From Microglena sp. YARC (Eukaryota > Chlorophyta > Chlorophyceae > Chlamydomonadales > Chlamydomonadaceae), in assembly GCA_022414725.1 (NCBI GenBank), contig CM039462.1:58628195-58692194 (forward strand): DNA of 64,000 nt, in the 5' to 3' direction. A model generated the notes under the pieces. It made no database searches, was not told the DNA's origin, and saw only the letters and a program-made list of their open reading frames with translations. A program made the position numbers and the translations under genes. Numbering within the stretch: the first letter of the stretch is position 1; every line of letters starts with the position of its first letter. This document shows positions 50,146 to 63,817 of the stretch, one piece after another.

Positions 50146-52230
50146 CTCTAAAACCACTCAGTTTCTCTCAACCAACAAGGACAAGACTATGGCGAAACTA
50201 TTGGTATAAGCCGTTCTTACGAGATTGTCCTTTTGCCTTTTACCTGCGTTTGGTCCATTTTGCAAGAAGCAATTAAGCGGTGGCACCGCTGCCCCTCTTC
50301 TTCAGGAGATCCTCGGCTTTGAAAGAAATGGTGCGTCGGAAGCAGTGAAAATAGTCCAGGCGATTTTACGAATGCGACCCTTGACGTAGTAGAATTGCAA
50401 GAGCCCGAATTCTATAGCGATGTAAGCTCCGTTCGCCTGGGGAGAAGAATCCTTGAGCTTAATCCACCTAGAAGGCATAACATTAAAGGTCAGGAATATT
50501 TAGCATTATTTTGATATTATGCTAATCATGTTCAAGGGTTTTAAATACTGTGGTATGCTCCACACGAGTATCGCCTCTGGGAGGACGTCCTAGCATTAGC
50601 GCTGGTATTTGCTACTACACCCGATTGAGCGATGCGTGTCTTTATGAAGTTCACCTCCTGCGGTCTCTCCTTTGTATGGTCGGTAGAAGCTTGCGTGAAC
50701 TCGAGTGGAGATTTAGTCCTTTCTTTTGTCATCCTGCAATCAGGGCGCGATGCGTGCAGAGAAGGAGCCTTCGGATAAGCCTGTTTCATTGCCGGCTTTC
50801 CTTACAGTTTTTTATCACGGATGTCTATCCTACAAACCGGACAATGAAAATCTGATTACGGTGCACAGGCCTGACTCTGACGAAGTTTTCATCCCAACTG
50901 CTGGCTGACCAACGTAGTGGTCAGCGAGTTCTGTGCTCGTACTTGACCGCAGTTCGTCCCGCACCATTGGCAAAAGGCTGCCAAGTCTTTATCTTCACGT
51001 TCCATAGACCATGTGCATGACGCCATACCGTTTACGGCCAACTGCTGTACTAATGTTCTTGTGGGGACCCATCCGGTGACTTCCTTCATTTGTCCTAAAG
51101 ACAGGCTCTGCTTGCTTGGAAATAACTACGCATGTAAAAAAATCAAGGGCGCATGAACCTTATGATTTGTTGTAGTATTTCCTGGACGCATATGAAGTTG
51201 GTGCGGCATTGCTCCAAACTCATCTCACGAGAGATCTTCATCTGCAGCCCGCGTTGATATCATTGTCCCCTCAACACTGCGGCGTGCCACCTCCTCTTCT
51301 TCTTCTCAACGTCAGGTTTCAATACCTAGACCCACCCGGGGTTCCAATGGCATTTACGAGGTTAGGGGGTCGCTTAATTGTTATGGAAATGCTCCGATTA
51401 TAATCGGGAGGTAGAAATGGATGCATTATACGGTTTGCTGATGTATTGGGTTTGTTTCCCGAGCATAATCGGCTGGTTTATGAAAGAGGAAGCAAAGTGC
51501 AACTGTAAACAGACAGAGAATTCGGGATATACTATACTCTTCTGGTTCGTTTTTTTGATCTTGACCGACTTTAATATTTCGCAGCCAGTAACATGTTATC
51601 TGTACAGTTGTAGCGATTTATTGATGCACCTGATAAAATGACTTGCAAACGTCAAACGCCACAAGTATCCTGAACCGATTCGCGAAAGAATTTAACTCCG
51701 TCTATACATGGCAAATTTCGAGTTCATAATGAGTCATGTGCTAGAAGAATATCTTTAGATGATTCGAAATTTTTGCGCGCATCAGGCGTCATCAGGGGCG
51801 CTTCGAGGCGTCAAGATCTCAATAGTTTATGGACCAATGCTACGTGGCGTGTGGTTGAGTAACGGGTTTCCCAAGACGAAACGATGTTGAACAAGAGAGA
51901 TTGTCAAAAAAATTTCAAGTAACGAAATGAACCTGATCCCGTTTGGTCCGAGCCACGCCTTGTTCCCTTGTCTTCGGATCCTCCCGCTTGCCTATGCGCG
52001 CTAATTCAATTCGATTGAGGTCATCGGGCGGGTGCTTTCGGCAGGTTCGAGCACGGCGAATTCATTCGTCGTTCGCGAATTACAGATCCTGTGGGAGTAA
52101 CGCAAGTGACATGTGTTCTTAGGCACTTACGAGGTAATGAAGCTTGTCGAATTGATTCACGGTATCAGAGTTGGTACTATGTCGGTCTCTTCGGCTGCAA
52201 ACGGGTTTCGATCGCATCGTCGGCCACTGG
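50146..52230 (-). pseudogene. copy 2 of the DUF7869-like gene, indel-riddled
   Basis: Homologous to 30900-32633 (exons 5 to 1 on the minus strand). Recognisable pieces include the exon around 50640-51330 and the CKCK start region near 52100-52180. No exon is fully open. The intronic palindromes are retained in damaged form (51390, 51457). Confidence 0.7.
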
Positions 52231-53854
52231 GAAATTCTCGAAATCTAGTCTCGGTCCGACAGTAACTTGTGAGTGTTATTTCCTATCCTTCGCGTTGTAA
52301 CATTTATGGCTCACCCAGTTTGGTGTATGCCCCAAGCAATTTCTTGGGGAAGGGTAAGCGTCCATTTGGCCCTCCCCTCTCAAAAAGAATACTATAGCCT
52401 GCCAAGATGAATTTAAGAAGGAATCCTGATCAGTCGGGCCTCGCCGTCGGTGGTTGGGTTCTCAGTGCAGGAGCCCTCGTCGTGGAGTTTAAGCCAAATG
52501 TACCGGAGGTCGTAAATCTGTATTACCGCTACCGTGTCTAATAGCAGACTAGACCGGGACCAGCACCTACTTCCGACTATATTTCTGGGCGACCGAGGCT
52601 TTTTTGCATTTTGACCCGCAAAAAGGGTAATGGCTAGTTCTGATGCCTTTCCTTGCCGGGCCTAGCAAAACTGGGCAAGGGCTAATACTGTAAGAATCAA
52701 TTCGGGAACACAAGATGTATTGAGGTTTGCAGTACCTCGTGAATAACTAGAGGCCATTAGTTCGACGCTGTCGCAAGGTCCGGAAATCAGTTTGCTATGC
52801 TGATGTCGGTTATTATGGCCGCCGGAAGGACCCTGACGAGGTGAATTCTTTTTAAGAAGAGCCCTTTCTTCCTAACTTCCAACCTACGCAAACCGGATTC
52901 ACACACGTCGGGTAAACAAACGCGAGAGAGACATTGTTTTTTTTAACCCCCTAACCTCCCAAAATTTGTCCTTTTTTCGGGGGTAACAAACCCATTCAAG
53001 GTTTGTTTCCCGGGGAAAATACCTGGTAAGCAGCAACCTGTGCAACCTAAACCTTTTACGCTCTGGTGCTGTATGTGCTACCCAGCCTGCGCAACCTCGA
53101 CGACCAGATTCTTGCAGTGCCTGCGGCAACCTCGACAACCAGCTGCAGTGCCGTTTTTGTTGTTTCCCCGAAACCTCGACTGTTGCAACCTTAGGACTCT
53201 GTCCTTCATACAGTTGAGAGCTTTGCGAACAGTAGCATGTCCCGCCAAAAGGTGGTGGTGTCACAAGCAAGGTCTAATCCAGAAAACCAAAAACGGTATG
53301 GTGAAGTTTCTTTTTCCCCGCCCCCGTAATTGCAGGTTTCAGAAAACTTACCTGAGGGAACGTACACCAGACTGATCCTGATGTGCTGCGGTAACACGTG
53401 AAGGGGGTTAAGAGAGGGGCCACCACAACAACCCACATGCTATTGGTTGGGTTTAAGGACCTCACAAACCCTGATGGACCCCTCTTGGATTTACCGAGAT
53501 CGCCAGAGATGAAAGTGATGCAGACTCCAAATTGTTATGGGGGCACCATATGTCACCTTCACCTACGTGGGTAATGAAGAGGATCGATTAGGCGTGCACC
53601 AGATAGGTATCGTCGCATGGGACAGTGAACGAGATGCGCTTCTTCGCAAGGTTGGAAGTTCCCCTAATCAGCTCTGCATAGACCGACTTGATGGACTATG
53701 GAGGGAAGGACAGAACAAGATGGAAAGCAAATCTTTAATTACCGCGTGCCCGGCTATAGTCAAGTAAGTTCAGATGGGTGTTGCTTATGAATTTGGACTG
53801 CATGTATTTCTGAGTACATGTTCTCTGTATCATTCTCTTGTTGGGTTTGTCAAT

Positions 53855-54945
53855 GCTCCCGATTATGATCGGAGTCGACTGTGCGTATTCCGAGTACATG
53901 TTTTTTGAATCATTCGCTCGTTGGTTTGTCATGCTCCCGATTATGATCGGGAGGACTGTGTGTATTCCGAGTTCATGTTTTCCTGTATCATTCGCGCGTT
54001 GGGTTTGTCAATGCTCCCGATTATGATCGGGAGGACTGTGTGTATGCCGAGTACATGTTTTCTGTATCATTCTCTCGTTGGTTTGTCAATGCTCCCGATT
54101 ATGATCGGAGGACTGTATGTATACGCGAGTACATGTTTCTGTATCATTCTCTCGTTGGGTTTGTCAATGCTCCCGATTATGATCGGGAGGACTGTGTGTG
54201 TATTCCGAGTACATGTTTTTTCTGTAATCATTCGCGCGTTGGGTTTGTCAATGCTCCGACTACGATCGGGAGGACTGTGTGTATGCCGAGTACATGTTTT
54301 CTGTATCATTTGCGCGTTGGGTTGTCAATGCTCCCGATTATGATCGGAGGACTGTGTGTATGCCGAGTACATGTTTTTTTGAATCATTCGCTCGTTGGGT
54401 TTGTCAATGCTCCCGATTATGATCGGGAGGACTGTGTGTATGCCGAGTACATGTTTTCTGTATCATTCGCGCGGTTGGGTTTGTCAATGCTCCCGATTAT
54501 GATCGGGAGGACTGTGTGTATTCCGAGTACATGTTTTCTGTATCATTCGCTGTTGCGTTGGGGTTTTGTCAATGCTCCGATTATGGATCGGGAGGACCTG
54601 TGTGTATGCCGAGTACATGTTTTCTGTATCATTCGCGCGTTGGGTTTGTCAATGCTACTCCTCCCGATTATGATCGGGAGGAACTGTGTGTATTCCGAGT
54701 ACATGTTTTTCTGTATCATTTCGCGCGTTGGGTTTTATCAATGCTCCCGATTATGATCGGGGAGGACGTGTGTATGCCGAGTACATGTTTTTCTGTATCA
54801 ATTCGCGCGTTGGTTTGTCAATGCTAAGGGGTACCCGATTATGATCGGGAGGACTGTGTGTATTCCGAGTACATGTTTTTCTGTATCATTCCTCGTTGGG
54901 TTTGTCAATGCTCACCCGACTACGATCGGGGAGGAACTGTGGGGT
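53855..54945 (+). repeat. 79-bp array, copy 2 intron 1
   Basis: It has about 14 units, as in copy 1, and the same order of variant units (including the ACTACGA units), but with scattered one-base indels. Confidence 0.85.
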
Positions 54946-55969
54946 TTTTTCTCTACATAATCTGAATCATTTGCTCTAACCAACCTATTTGTCTTACGCA
55001 GCGTCACACGATGACGGTACCGTGGAAGTAAAAGTCAACGCGGCGCGAGCAGGTTTTTGGGATGCGGTGTCATGGACGAATGGACCAAGGCGCGCCAAGA
55101 GCCAATGAACATTGAAGTCGTTGCTGGTGGCACCAGCCTTCAATGTTACGGCTAACGCACACTCAACTGGTTTGAGGTTTCGCGGCGAATGCAGGCCAAT
55201 GTGTGGAGCTGATGCTTTCTGGTCGACACTCACCCTTGCGGGATCCAAGCCAGCCCAGATGAAGTTACGTGAGCGTTCGGAGGCCCATGTCTGGAGCCCT
55301 ATCAGCATACCAGTTCACATTCTCGGCTCTACTCATGGTGGTATAAAAATGCGCGGCTTCTGTTAGCGTCGGCAAGGCGGATTTATCGCCGACAAAGACT
55401 GGTGGAAAGTAAGGCGTGGTTGAGACATGCGAAGGAAAGCTCGGGAACGATTTCAAGGACTTTGGTCCTGGCGACAGGAGGTCACCTCGATCTTTACAAA
55501 AAGAGCCTTCACTGACGCCGGTAAGAGAGCAATCGAACAGACTGTACTGGTGCACCACGGCTCAGGTCGAATTTTCAAATCTGACAGGTACATTTTGAAT
55601 ATTACGTACGCTGTGAGATGTACACCGTTCGAAACAACCATTGTGTCCTGACCGCAACTGCCGCTTTCAAAATTCGATAGGATATATTGCGTAACTTCTG
55701 CACTCTTTCCATTTCCTTCAGGCTCCGCGAAGAAGGCAGGAAGGAAGCGACGAGATCAGCCCACTACAACCAATGAAGAGGGCAGATCGCCGACAACTTT
55801 GTAAGTTCATCGTATTCAAATTGTTTATCTCCTTTTCGCAATCGATCACTCGTTCAGCGTGAATGAACCATTGCAGTCAAGTCTATTCCCTGCATCGTAG
55901 TCATGTCGATCGCATCAACTTAAACACGCGCGTCACTGATTTTTGAAGATACCGTCCTCCTTGGGCGTT

Positions 55970-57980
55970 CCGGTTATAGTCGGGAGGACTTCGGTCCTCC
56001 TTGGGCGTTTTGTTGTTATCTCTTTTCGCAATCGATCACTCGTTTGCGTGAATGAACCATTGCAGTCAAGTCTGTTCCCTGCATCGTAGTCATGTCGATC
56101 GCATCAACTTAAACACGCGCGTCACTGATTTTGAATACGGTCCTCCTTGGGCGTTCCGATTATAGTCGGGAGGACATCGGATGTCCAATGTTCAATCTTC
56201 CGCAATCTTATCTAATCAACTAAGTCAATGCTCCCGATTATAGTCGGGATGGACACTGGATGTTCAATGCTCAAACTTCCGCAATCATTCACTAATCAAG
56301 TATGTCAATGCTCCCGAGTATAATCAGCAGGACTCTGGTTGTTCAATGCTCAATCTGCAGCAATAATTTTACCAATCAACTATGTCAATGCTCCGAGTAT
56401 AATCGGCAGGACACTGGATGTTCAATCTTCAACCTTCCGCAATAATTTACCAATCAACTATGTCAAAGCTCCCGATTATAGTCGGGAGGACATCGGATGT
56501 CCAATGTTCAATCTTCCGCAATCTTATCTAATCAACTAAGTCAATGCTCCCGATTATAGTCGGGAGGACACTGGATGTTCAATGCTCAAACTTCCGCAAT
56601 CATTCACTTATCAAGTATGTCAATGCTCCCGAGTATAATCGGCAGGACTCTGGATGTTCAATGCTCAATCTGCAGCAATAATTTACCAATATCACTATGT
56701 CAATGCTCCCGAGTATAATCGGCAGGACACTGGATGTTCCATCTTCAACCTTCCGCAAATAATTTACCAATCAAACTATGTCAAAGCTCCCGAGTATAGT
56801 CGGGAGGACATCGGATGTTCAATGTTCAATCTTCCGCAATCTTATCTAATCAACTAAGTCAATGCTCGATTATAGTCGGGGGACACTGGATGTTCAATGC
56901 TCAAACTTCCGCAATCATTCACTTATCAAGTATGTCAATGCTCCCAAGTATAATCGGCAGGACTCTGGATGTTCAATGCTCAATCTGCAGCAATAATTTA
57001 CCAATCAACTATGTCAATGCTCCCGAGTATAATCGGCAGGACACTGGATGTTCAATCTTCAACCTTCGCAATAATTTACCAATCAAATATGTCAAAGCTC
57101 CCGAGTATAGTCGGAGGACATCGGATGTTCCATGTTCAATCTTCCGCAATCTTTTCTAATCAACTAAGTCAATGCTCCCGATTATAGTCGGGAGACACTG
57201 GATGTTCAATGCTCAAACTTCGCAATCATTCACTAATCAAGTATGTCAATGCTCCCGAGTACAATCGGCAGGACACTGGAATGTTCAATGCTCAAACTTC
57301 AGCAATCATTCACTAATCAAGTATGTAAATGCTCCGAGTATAATCGGCAGGACACTGGATGTTCAATCTTCAATCTTCCGCAATAATTTACCAATCGACT
57401 ATGTCAAAGCTCCCGAGTATAGTCCGGAGGACATCGGATGATCAATGTTCCATCTTCCGCAATCTTATCTAATTAACTAAGTCAATGCTCCCGATTATAG
57501 TCGGGAGGACACTGGATGTTCAATGCTCAAACTTCCGCAATCACTCACTAAACAAGTATGTCAATGCTCACGAGTATAATCGGCAGGACACTGGATGTTC
57601 AATCTTCAATCTTCCGCAGTAATTTACTAATCAACTAAGTCAATGCTCCGATTATAGTCGGGAGGACATCGGATGTTTCAATGTTCAATCTTCCGCAATC
57701 TTTTCTAATCAACTAAGTCAATGCTCCCGATTATAGTCGGGAGGACACTAGATGTTCAATGCTCAAACTACCGCAATCATTCACTAATCAAGTATGTCAA
57801 TGCTCCCGAGTATAATCGGCAGGACACTTGATGTCCAATCTTCAATCTGCCGCAATAATTTACCAATCAACTATGTCTATGCTCCCTAGTATAATCATCA
57901 GGACACTGGATATTCAATGTTTAATATTCCGCAATCTTTCTGTAATCAACTATGTCAATGCTCCCGACCATAGTCGGGAG
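55970..57980 (+). repeat. 79-bp array, copy 2 intron 3
   Basis: About 22-23 units collinear with 36037-38063, with the same alternation of perfect and TCGGCAG palindromes and small indels. Confidence 0.85.
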
Positions 57981-59548
57981 ACACTGGATGTTCAATGTTC
58001 TGACCCCTCACTAAGTCAAATATGTTTTTATCAATCCCTTCAGGTTTGCTGATCCCAAGAAGAACCTGCTGGACACGAGGGCAAAGGCAAGCGTGCTGCG
58101 TCGCAGGCTGCAGACAATGCACCAGCCGCAAAGAAACAAACTCCTGTACCCGAACACAAGATTCATTCCTTGGAGGAGGATTCAGACTTGAACTCAAGAA
58201 GTTCTGTCGACACTGTGCCGGGCCATCTGATGACGATGATGCACCCAAAACCGCTCCTAAGAAAAGAGGTCGCGGTCAGCCTGGGTTCTCAGAAGAAGAC
58301 TATGACGAAGGCGAAGAGATCACCGGCAGGAGAGAAGAAAGGGGACAGCATTGGAAACATCAAAGGTGATTTGGCTAAGGCTAAGGCTTTCCTGACCGAC
58401 AAGCATTTTGGTGGAGAGCATTCATTGGACTGCACGAAGTTCCTCCCTCCAAAGCTACCTGTCAGAATCCGTGTGTTGGACCCTGTTCGAGTCGATCAAC
58501 TCCTCGCAATTTTTTGAAAACCACAATGGCCACTGGGAAGGTATTGTTCATGGACATCAGCAAGGACCTGAAGAATGTATCTCCAGGTTGGGCTAATATT
58601 GATCCAAGCAGGCTGGAACAGACGTTCAACAACATCTCCAATGTGAAAGGGGGAGTTTGGCGAGCCATGGATCATCGGAGGGTACCACAGCTCCCAAGCC
58701 TTCATCAAGTGGGCAGCAGACCGCCCTGGTGAAATTCCTCTGCGCAATTGCTTCGTGTACCTGTTGTCAGAGGTGGAGGGTGCCACGTACGACGAGAAGC
58801 TTCAGAATGCTCGCCTCCTTTCCCTTTTGGACAACACAAGCGGCCAGTCGACTGAGGGGTACGACTCTCAGCCATTTTTGGTTTCTACTTCCTGTGGCGT
58901 GAATTGTACCTTCAGGCAGGCTGTCCCGCTCGGACTGAGAAGGGGCATCAGTCAGACCAGTACAACAACTTCAAAACTCTGTGTGTCACCGGGGACGAGA
59001 AAGTTGACGAAGGCTGTTGCTAGCCAGGGGGGTGCCACCGTGCCACGCTTCAAAGTCGTGAGCTTGGACGAAGAGTCCTACAAGAAGGCTTTCCTGATCA
59101 TGTCCTCCATGGACGACCGGGAGAAGATCGGCGTCGACCACCTTGTTGAGCGCCCTACAGAACGTGGAGCCTCCGCCTCCGCCAAACGATGAGGAGGAAG
59201 AGGAGGGGGGACGACGAGGAAGCTGCACCTGGATCCCATGGGAAAAGGGCTAAGGGAAAGGCTAAGGACAAGATGAGGTCGGTCCTCGTTGAGGACATGA
59301 AGGAAACTATGAAGCTGCCACCTGGAGAGCTGAAGTTCTTCCTGAAGTCCGTGACCGACGACTTGTATGTCCACGAGTATGAAGCTTTCAAGATCAAGGA
59401 CGAAGTGGACAATGTCGCGTTCACTACCGCGGTAGGTTCATGTTGTATATTAAGTTATTTTCAGACATGATCGGGATGATTGTGATGAAGTACGGTGGTG
59501 TGCCATTTTTCGTTATTGACAGCGATTCACTTCTCGCATTGGACGATG

Positions 59549-59727
59549 CTTCCGAGTATGATCGGGAGGACTGTGGGTGTGCCATGTCTCGTTATTGACA
59601 TAAATTCACTTCTCGCTTTGGACGATGCTGCCGAGTATGATCGGGAAGACTGTGCGTGTGCCATATCTAGTTATTGACGGCGAATCCCTTCTTGCATTGG
59701 ATGATGCTGCCGATTATGATCGGGAGA
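59549..59727 (+). repeat. 79-bp array, copy 2 intron 4
   Basis: Three units identical in order to 39633-39812. Confidence 0.85.
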
Positions 59728-62700
59728 TGCTTCCTAGTATGATCGTTATCATGACAAGAAAACTCTTTTATTCGCAGACGTTTGCATCGGCATACAAGGC
59801 TTTGTTGGTTCATTACAAGACAGAAGTGTCAGCGGGCTTCGTCATCTACATCATCGACAGGCTTCTCAAGCAACACAATGTCTCGCCTGTGTCCTTTTCG
59901 TGACGACTTGAAGTTACGCTTCAATTCTGGTTCGCCGCTTGACCTTGAGGCAAAGGGCTTCACGCACATGCACGCCTTCTTGGGCAATAACGCGGAACCC
60001 GCCGTTACCAACAAACCCCTTCCGCTGGGTGGCATCGCCTTCAGCAGCAAGGCAGCTTCTGAAAGCTTGATCGGGGGCATTCGATCCGATGCTTCGATTC
60101 CCGCACATCAGGTCTTCTCCGGGTGGCTGAGGGACTATACCGCCCAGAGAAGGGATTGGTATGGTATACCACCTAGGGATGAAGTTTTGATGCCCAAGCT
60201 AACCATCACCGAGGTCACGCAAGTGGGAGGTCTGCTGAGTTTCGCGACAGACAAGGAAGCGCTAAACCAGCTTCTCGACAGGTGGTTTTCTGTGATCAGG
60301 ACAAGGGTCCAGCAAAAAAACCAGGCACAGATTATCAGTACCCTGGCCGCTAGCATTGACGACATGAAGTTGCTAGTTCAGCCTGACCAGGAGTACCCAA
60401 TGGCGACAGACGGCCTCCAACAACCAATCTGTGATGATATGTCCAAGTTCCTCGAGGCCTGCCGTGAACTGCTTTTCGCACACCCCATTCCGCCTCGCAG
60501 TATCCATCTCGATGCGTTGAACACCATCAGGGGAGTCGTGGGTTTCCTCGTCATGGACTTAACAAGGCGGAGGAAAGATGGAGCAGCAGGGATTCCGATG
60601 TTGAACCTGACAGAGGAGGTCTTGTTGTCATTGGCAGTAAAGTACGGTGATTTGCCAGTGTGGAAAAGGGGAGAGCCTTCCGAACGCTTTTTTCCGTCTC
60701 TACGATGGTGGACAGATGTATCCACACCTGATGTCGGCAGCTACAGCAGTGTTCATGGACGCTGACCACCAGATTGGAGCCGGTCGGGTCCAGCTAGAGA
60801 CGGCAACAGTCAGCGCGCACCTTTACAACATGAAGGCGAAAACATTCCAGTGTGATGAAATCCGTAAGGTGCGTAGATGTTTAAAATGATAGACTACAAG
60901 TTGAAAAGTTGACGCTCCCGATCATAATCGGGAGGATGATGTGTTAAGCATGTTTTTTCACCACTTCAAAATCCATTACACATAATCCTTCCGATCACAG
61001 TCGGGAGCATCACGTTGTTCAACTTGTCTTCCAACCCATAATCTAACTGACTTGTACATATTTCGTTTACTCTTGCAGGTGCCTGGCAAACTGATCGACT
61101 TGGTGATCATCGACCCCTGTCTCACTGGCGATGAAAAGGGACCGTTGTGGCTCGTCGATGAAGACTCTTGGAGTTCGACTGATGTGATCGACATGCTGCG
61201 GAACTTAGCAGGCCAGAATCGGAAGTTTGCCTCAGTGTGCCATGTGGTCGTGTACACCAACCAAGAGGAAGGCAGCAGGTTCCTTGTGGCTTTCAGAGAA
61301 GCTGGCGTGGCTGACATTCGCCTTACCCACATTACACGCATGGGGCCAGACTTCAAGACACATTCCACCAGCATCGCCATCTCTGGGATCTTGCATCAAG
61401 GTGCGGGACAAGCGGGCCCGTCCTCGAAAGCTTCCATTTCTTCTTCTGGTCTTGCCGCTGCCATCACGGTCTTCCTACCGCCTATTGACGCACAGAAAAG
61501 TGCCATTGGACGCCCCGACATTAGCGGCTGCTCGATGAGTCCCAAACAAGTTGGACACCGCAGGAGAAGTGTCGCCGAATTCCGTCACTTTGTGCGGGAG
61601 CTTAGCTCTGTTGGCAACTATGTGATGTGCATGCAAGCTGGCGATGCCTCGGGCATGCTAGCGGCTTTGCTAGAGAGGAGGAACGCCATTGGATTGGACT
61701 GTATCACTCAGAAGCTTGGGGCTGCTGCATGGCGTTTGAACATGTTTGCAAAAACGGAGCAGGCTATTCTATCACGTCTCGAAGCCTGTACTGATGCAGA
61801 TGATGAAACAAGGGTGAGGACGGCGGTACTGGTTCAGGAAGACATTGACGCAGAGTTTCGCGACAACCCTGCTGAGCTCAGTGAGGAAATGATGCAAAAG
61901 CTAGAGACGTGTCTCCAGACATATCGCGAGAAGAAAGCAGCAGATTGGCCTGAGGACGAGTTCGAGGCCTGCAAGGAGAAGGTTCTGGAAAGCTGCATCA
62001 GTGCATGAACAGTAAAAGGGCTGATGAGGACCAAGAAGTTAGATTTAGCCCTCGTTGGGTTGCGTGCCAACTTGTTCCCAGAGCAAGACGAGTCAGTTAG
62101 CACATGATCTGTCAGCACTAAGTGCAGAAGTTAGCACCAATGGACTTGTTGGCAGCAGTGCAACATTAGCATTGTGCACAATTTTCACGAGTGTACTTGT
62201 TTGCACCATCCAACACACATTTTGAGTGATTTCAGGATTCTAGGATGGCAGGTTGCAGATTTCAGGATTTAAATTTGTGTTATGTACATAATGAGCTTAT
62301 GAGGTATGAAATTATGAATAATAAGTCCTGAGTTAGGAGTTATTAGTTCTGACTTGTATAAGGTACATATAAGTTCTGAGTTGTGAGTTATAAATTATGA
62401 GGTACACATAAGTACAGATTTCGGAGTCGTAAGTACTAAGTTGTAATTTTGAACTGTTGAGTTGTGAGTTGTGAGATAAATAATTATGAGCAATGCGTTC
62501 AAGACTTTGTAAACAGCTTTCACCTTCCTCTTGACTGTCCTCTACAATCGATTTTGTATTCCAATACTTTCTCTCTCTCCAAACGAGCAAATCAATGTTA
62601 CAATTGAAATTGAAGGGAATAGTCTCTTTCTCAGGAATACAACAAAACAATCTTACAAAATAAATTGTAAGATATTTTCGTAAAAGCCACCAAAAAAGCA

Positions 62701-62761
62701 AAATCAATTAATTTGCGAAAACGATCTTACAATATTTATCGTAAGATTTCAGTAAAATAAA

Positions 62762-62790
62762 AAATCCGTTCGGAAGCAGGAACGCCCATT
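62762..62790 (-). repeat. right terminal inverted repeat, copy 2
   Basis: AAATCCGTTCGGAAGCAGG followed by AACGCCCATT, then ACCC (62791-62794), the same four bases that precede the left TIR at 28684-28687. Confidence 0.92.
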
Positions 62791-63817
62791 ACCCTTGTAA
62801 TTTTAGGTTGTGGACGTGCGATCGGAACAAGTACGTCTTTTTGACGGTGGAAGGGTCTTCGTGTGTGCGCATATTTTCCTCGAAGTGTTCAGAGAAACTC
62901 TTGGACGCATCGAATATAGCATCAACAGGGTCCCCTACATTCTTTAAAAACTCATCCACAAGACTCTTGTCCACAAGCCCGTCGGTGGTGAATCTATCGG
63001 TGTTGTACAATATATCAGCTTTTCCGGCCAAAGTTAGCTTACGGAGGGAATTCTCAAATCTAAAGTAAGTGTTCAGATCACTCCGAACCTCATCTATACT
63101 CCTTGACCCCATAAAACTGGAAATAGAACTAGACAGTTTCGATGCGTTCACGCTGAGAGCACCCGCAACATCGGGATCCGATAGCTGCGTTTGGATATTC
63201 TCTATAGATGTCAAAACATCGGTGCTATACTTGAAACTAAAATCTTCAAAGTTGACGGATCGGTATAACTGAAACATACGTAAATGACTTTTAGTCGACA
63301 TGTAATAAATCAAGTATACCACCAACAATACGACAACATTGACCACGAAAGATTTCAGATATTCACACAACCCATTCAAAACGGAGCTGCTCAGCCCCTT
63401 CGAAACAAGGTTTTTCAATGAAGCAGCAACAACACTTACGCGAGTAGAAGCGTTGTCGTAACGTTCATCAATACCGCCACTACCATTATCGCCACCGCCA
63501 CCATCGCCACCAAACATTCCTCCTAATCCTCCTAAACTCATCCCATTCTTCATTTTTTCATCACCTTTCTCCCCTTTTTCATCACCTTTCTCCCCTTTTT
63601 CATCACTTTTCTTCCCTTTTTCATCACCTTTCTCCCCTTTTTCATCACCTTTCTCCCCTTTTTCATCACTTTTCTTCCCTTTTTCATCACCTTTCTCCCC
63701 TTTTTCATCACCTTTCTTCCCTTTTTTCTTACGGAACATATTTTTAAACTTTTCGAGTCTTTTTGGTTTGACACCGTTTTGTCCACCCATTAGTTGCGGG
63801 TGTCGCGATTTGGACAA
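62791..63817 (-). pseudogene. N-terminal part of the split viral membrane-protein gene
   Basis: About 341 residues from MSKSRHPQLMGG. Residues ~33-88 are a Lys/Glu/Gly/Asp repeat (GDEKGEKGDEKGKKSDEKG type), followed by a Gly-rich linker, then a transmembrane helix (FVVNVVVLLVVYLIYYM) and a helical ectodomain with SRSIDEVRSDLNTYF. The frame runs into the right TIR, which supplies a TAA. It lines up in phase with the 27275-28687 part, on the same strand beyond the transposon. Function unknown; probably a virion membrane protein. Confidence 0.8.
63550..63720 (-). repeat. 21- to 24-bp coding repeat (Lys/Asp/Glu/Gly)
   Basis: Eight to nine units of TTTTTCATCACCTTTCTCCCC (plus strand), with TCACTTTTCTTCCC variants every third unit. 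The higher-order period suggests recent unequal exchange. Confidence 0.85.

Larger units (their letters stand above)
52815..62008 (+). pseudogene. copy 2 of the ParB/methylase-like gene
   Basis: Collinear with 33089-42187; approximate exons are 52815-53762, 55004-55520, 55725-55800, 58045-59430, 59778-60868 and 61079-62008. The last exon is open over 318 codons (61052-62008), where copy 1 is broken, so copy 2 supports the reading VIIDPCLTGDEKGPLWLVDE ... QAGDASGMLAALLERRNAI. The segment 59782-60765 is likewise open, and the TAG of copy 1 exon 4 is TTG here (GDLAKAKAF). The TAA in exon 1 is shared by both copies, so it may be a true stop or part of an unrecognised intron. Confidence 0.6.
50146..62790. 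mobile_element. TIR DNA transposon, copy 2, left end missing in gap
   Basis: Collinear with 30900-42883 in the same orientation. The first ~5 kb (to about 55300) differ by very many one-base to ten-base insertions and deletions, often at homopolymers; the right 7 kb are much closer. This gradient fits low-coverage, unpolished long-read sequence at a contig end better than evolutionary divergence. The right TIR (62762-62790) is followed by ACCC, matching the left flank of copy 1. Confidence 0.85.

Noticed and set aside
49097..50209. Long ORFs of about 350-370 codons on both strands
   Set aside because: They consist almost entirely of the 1000-N gap.
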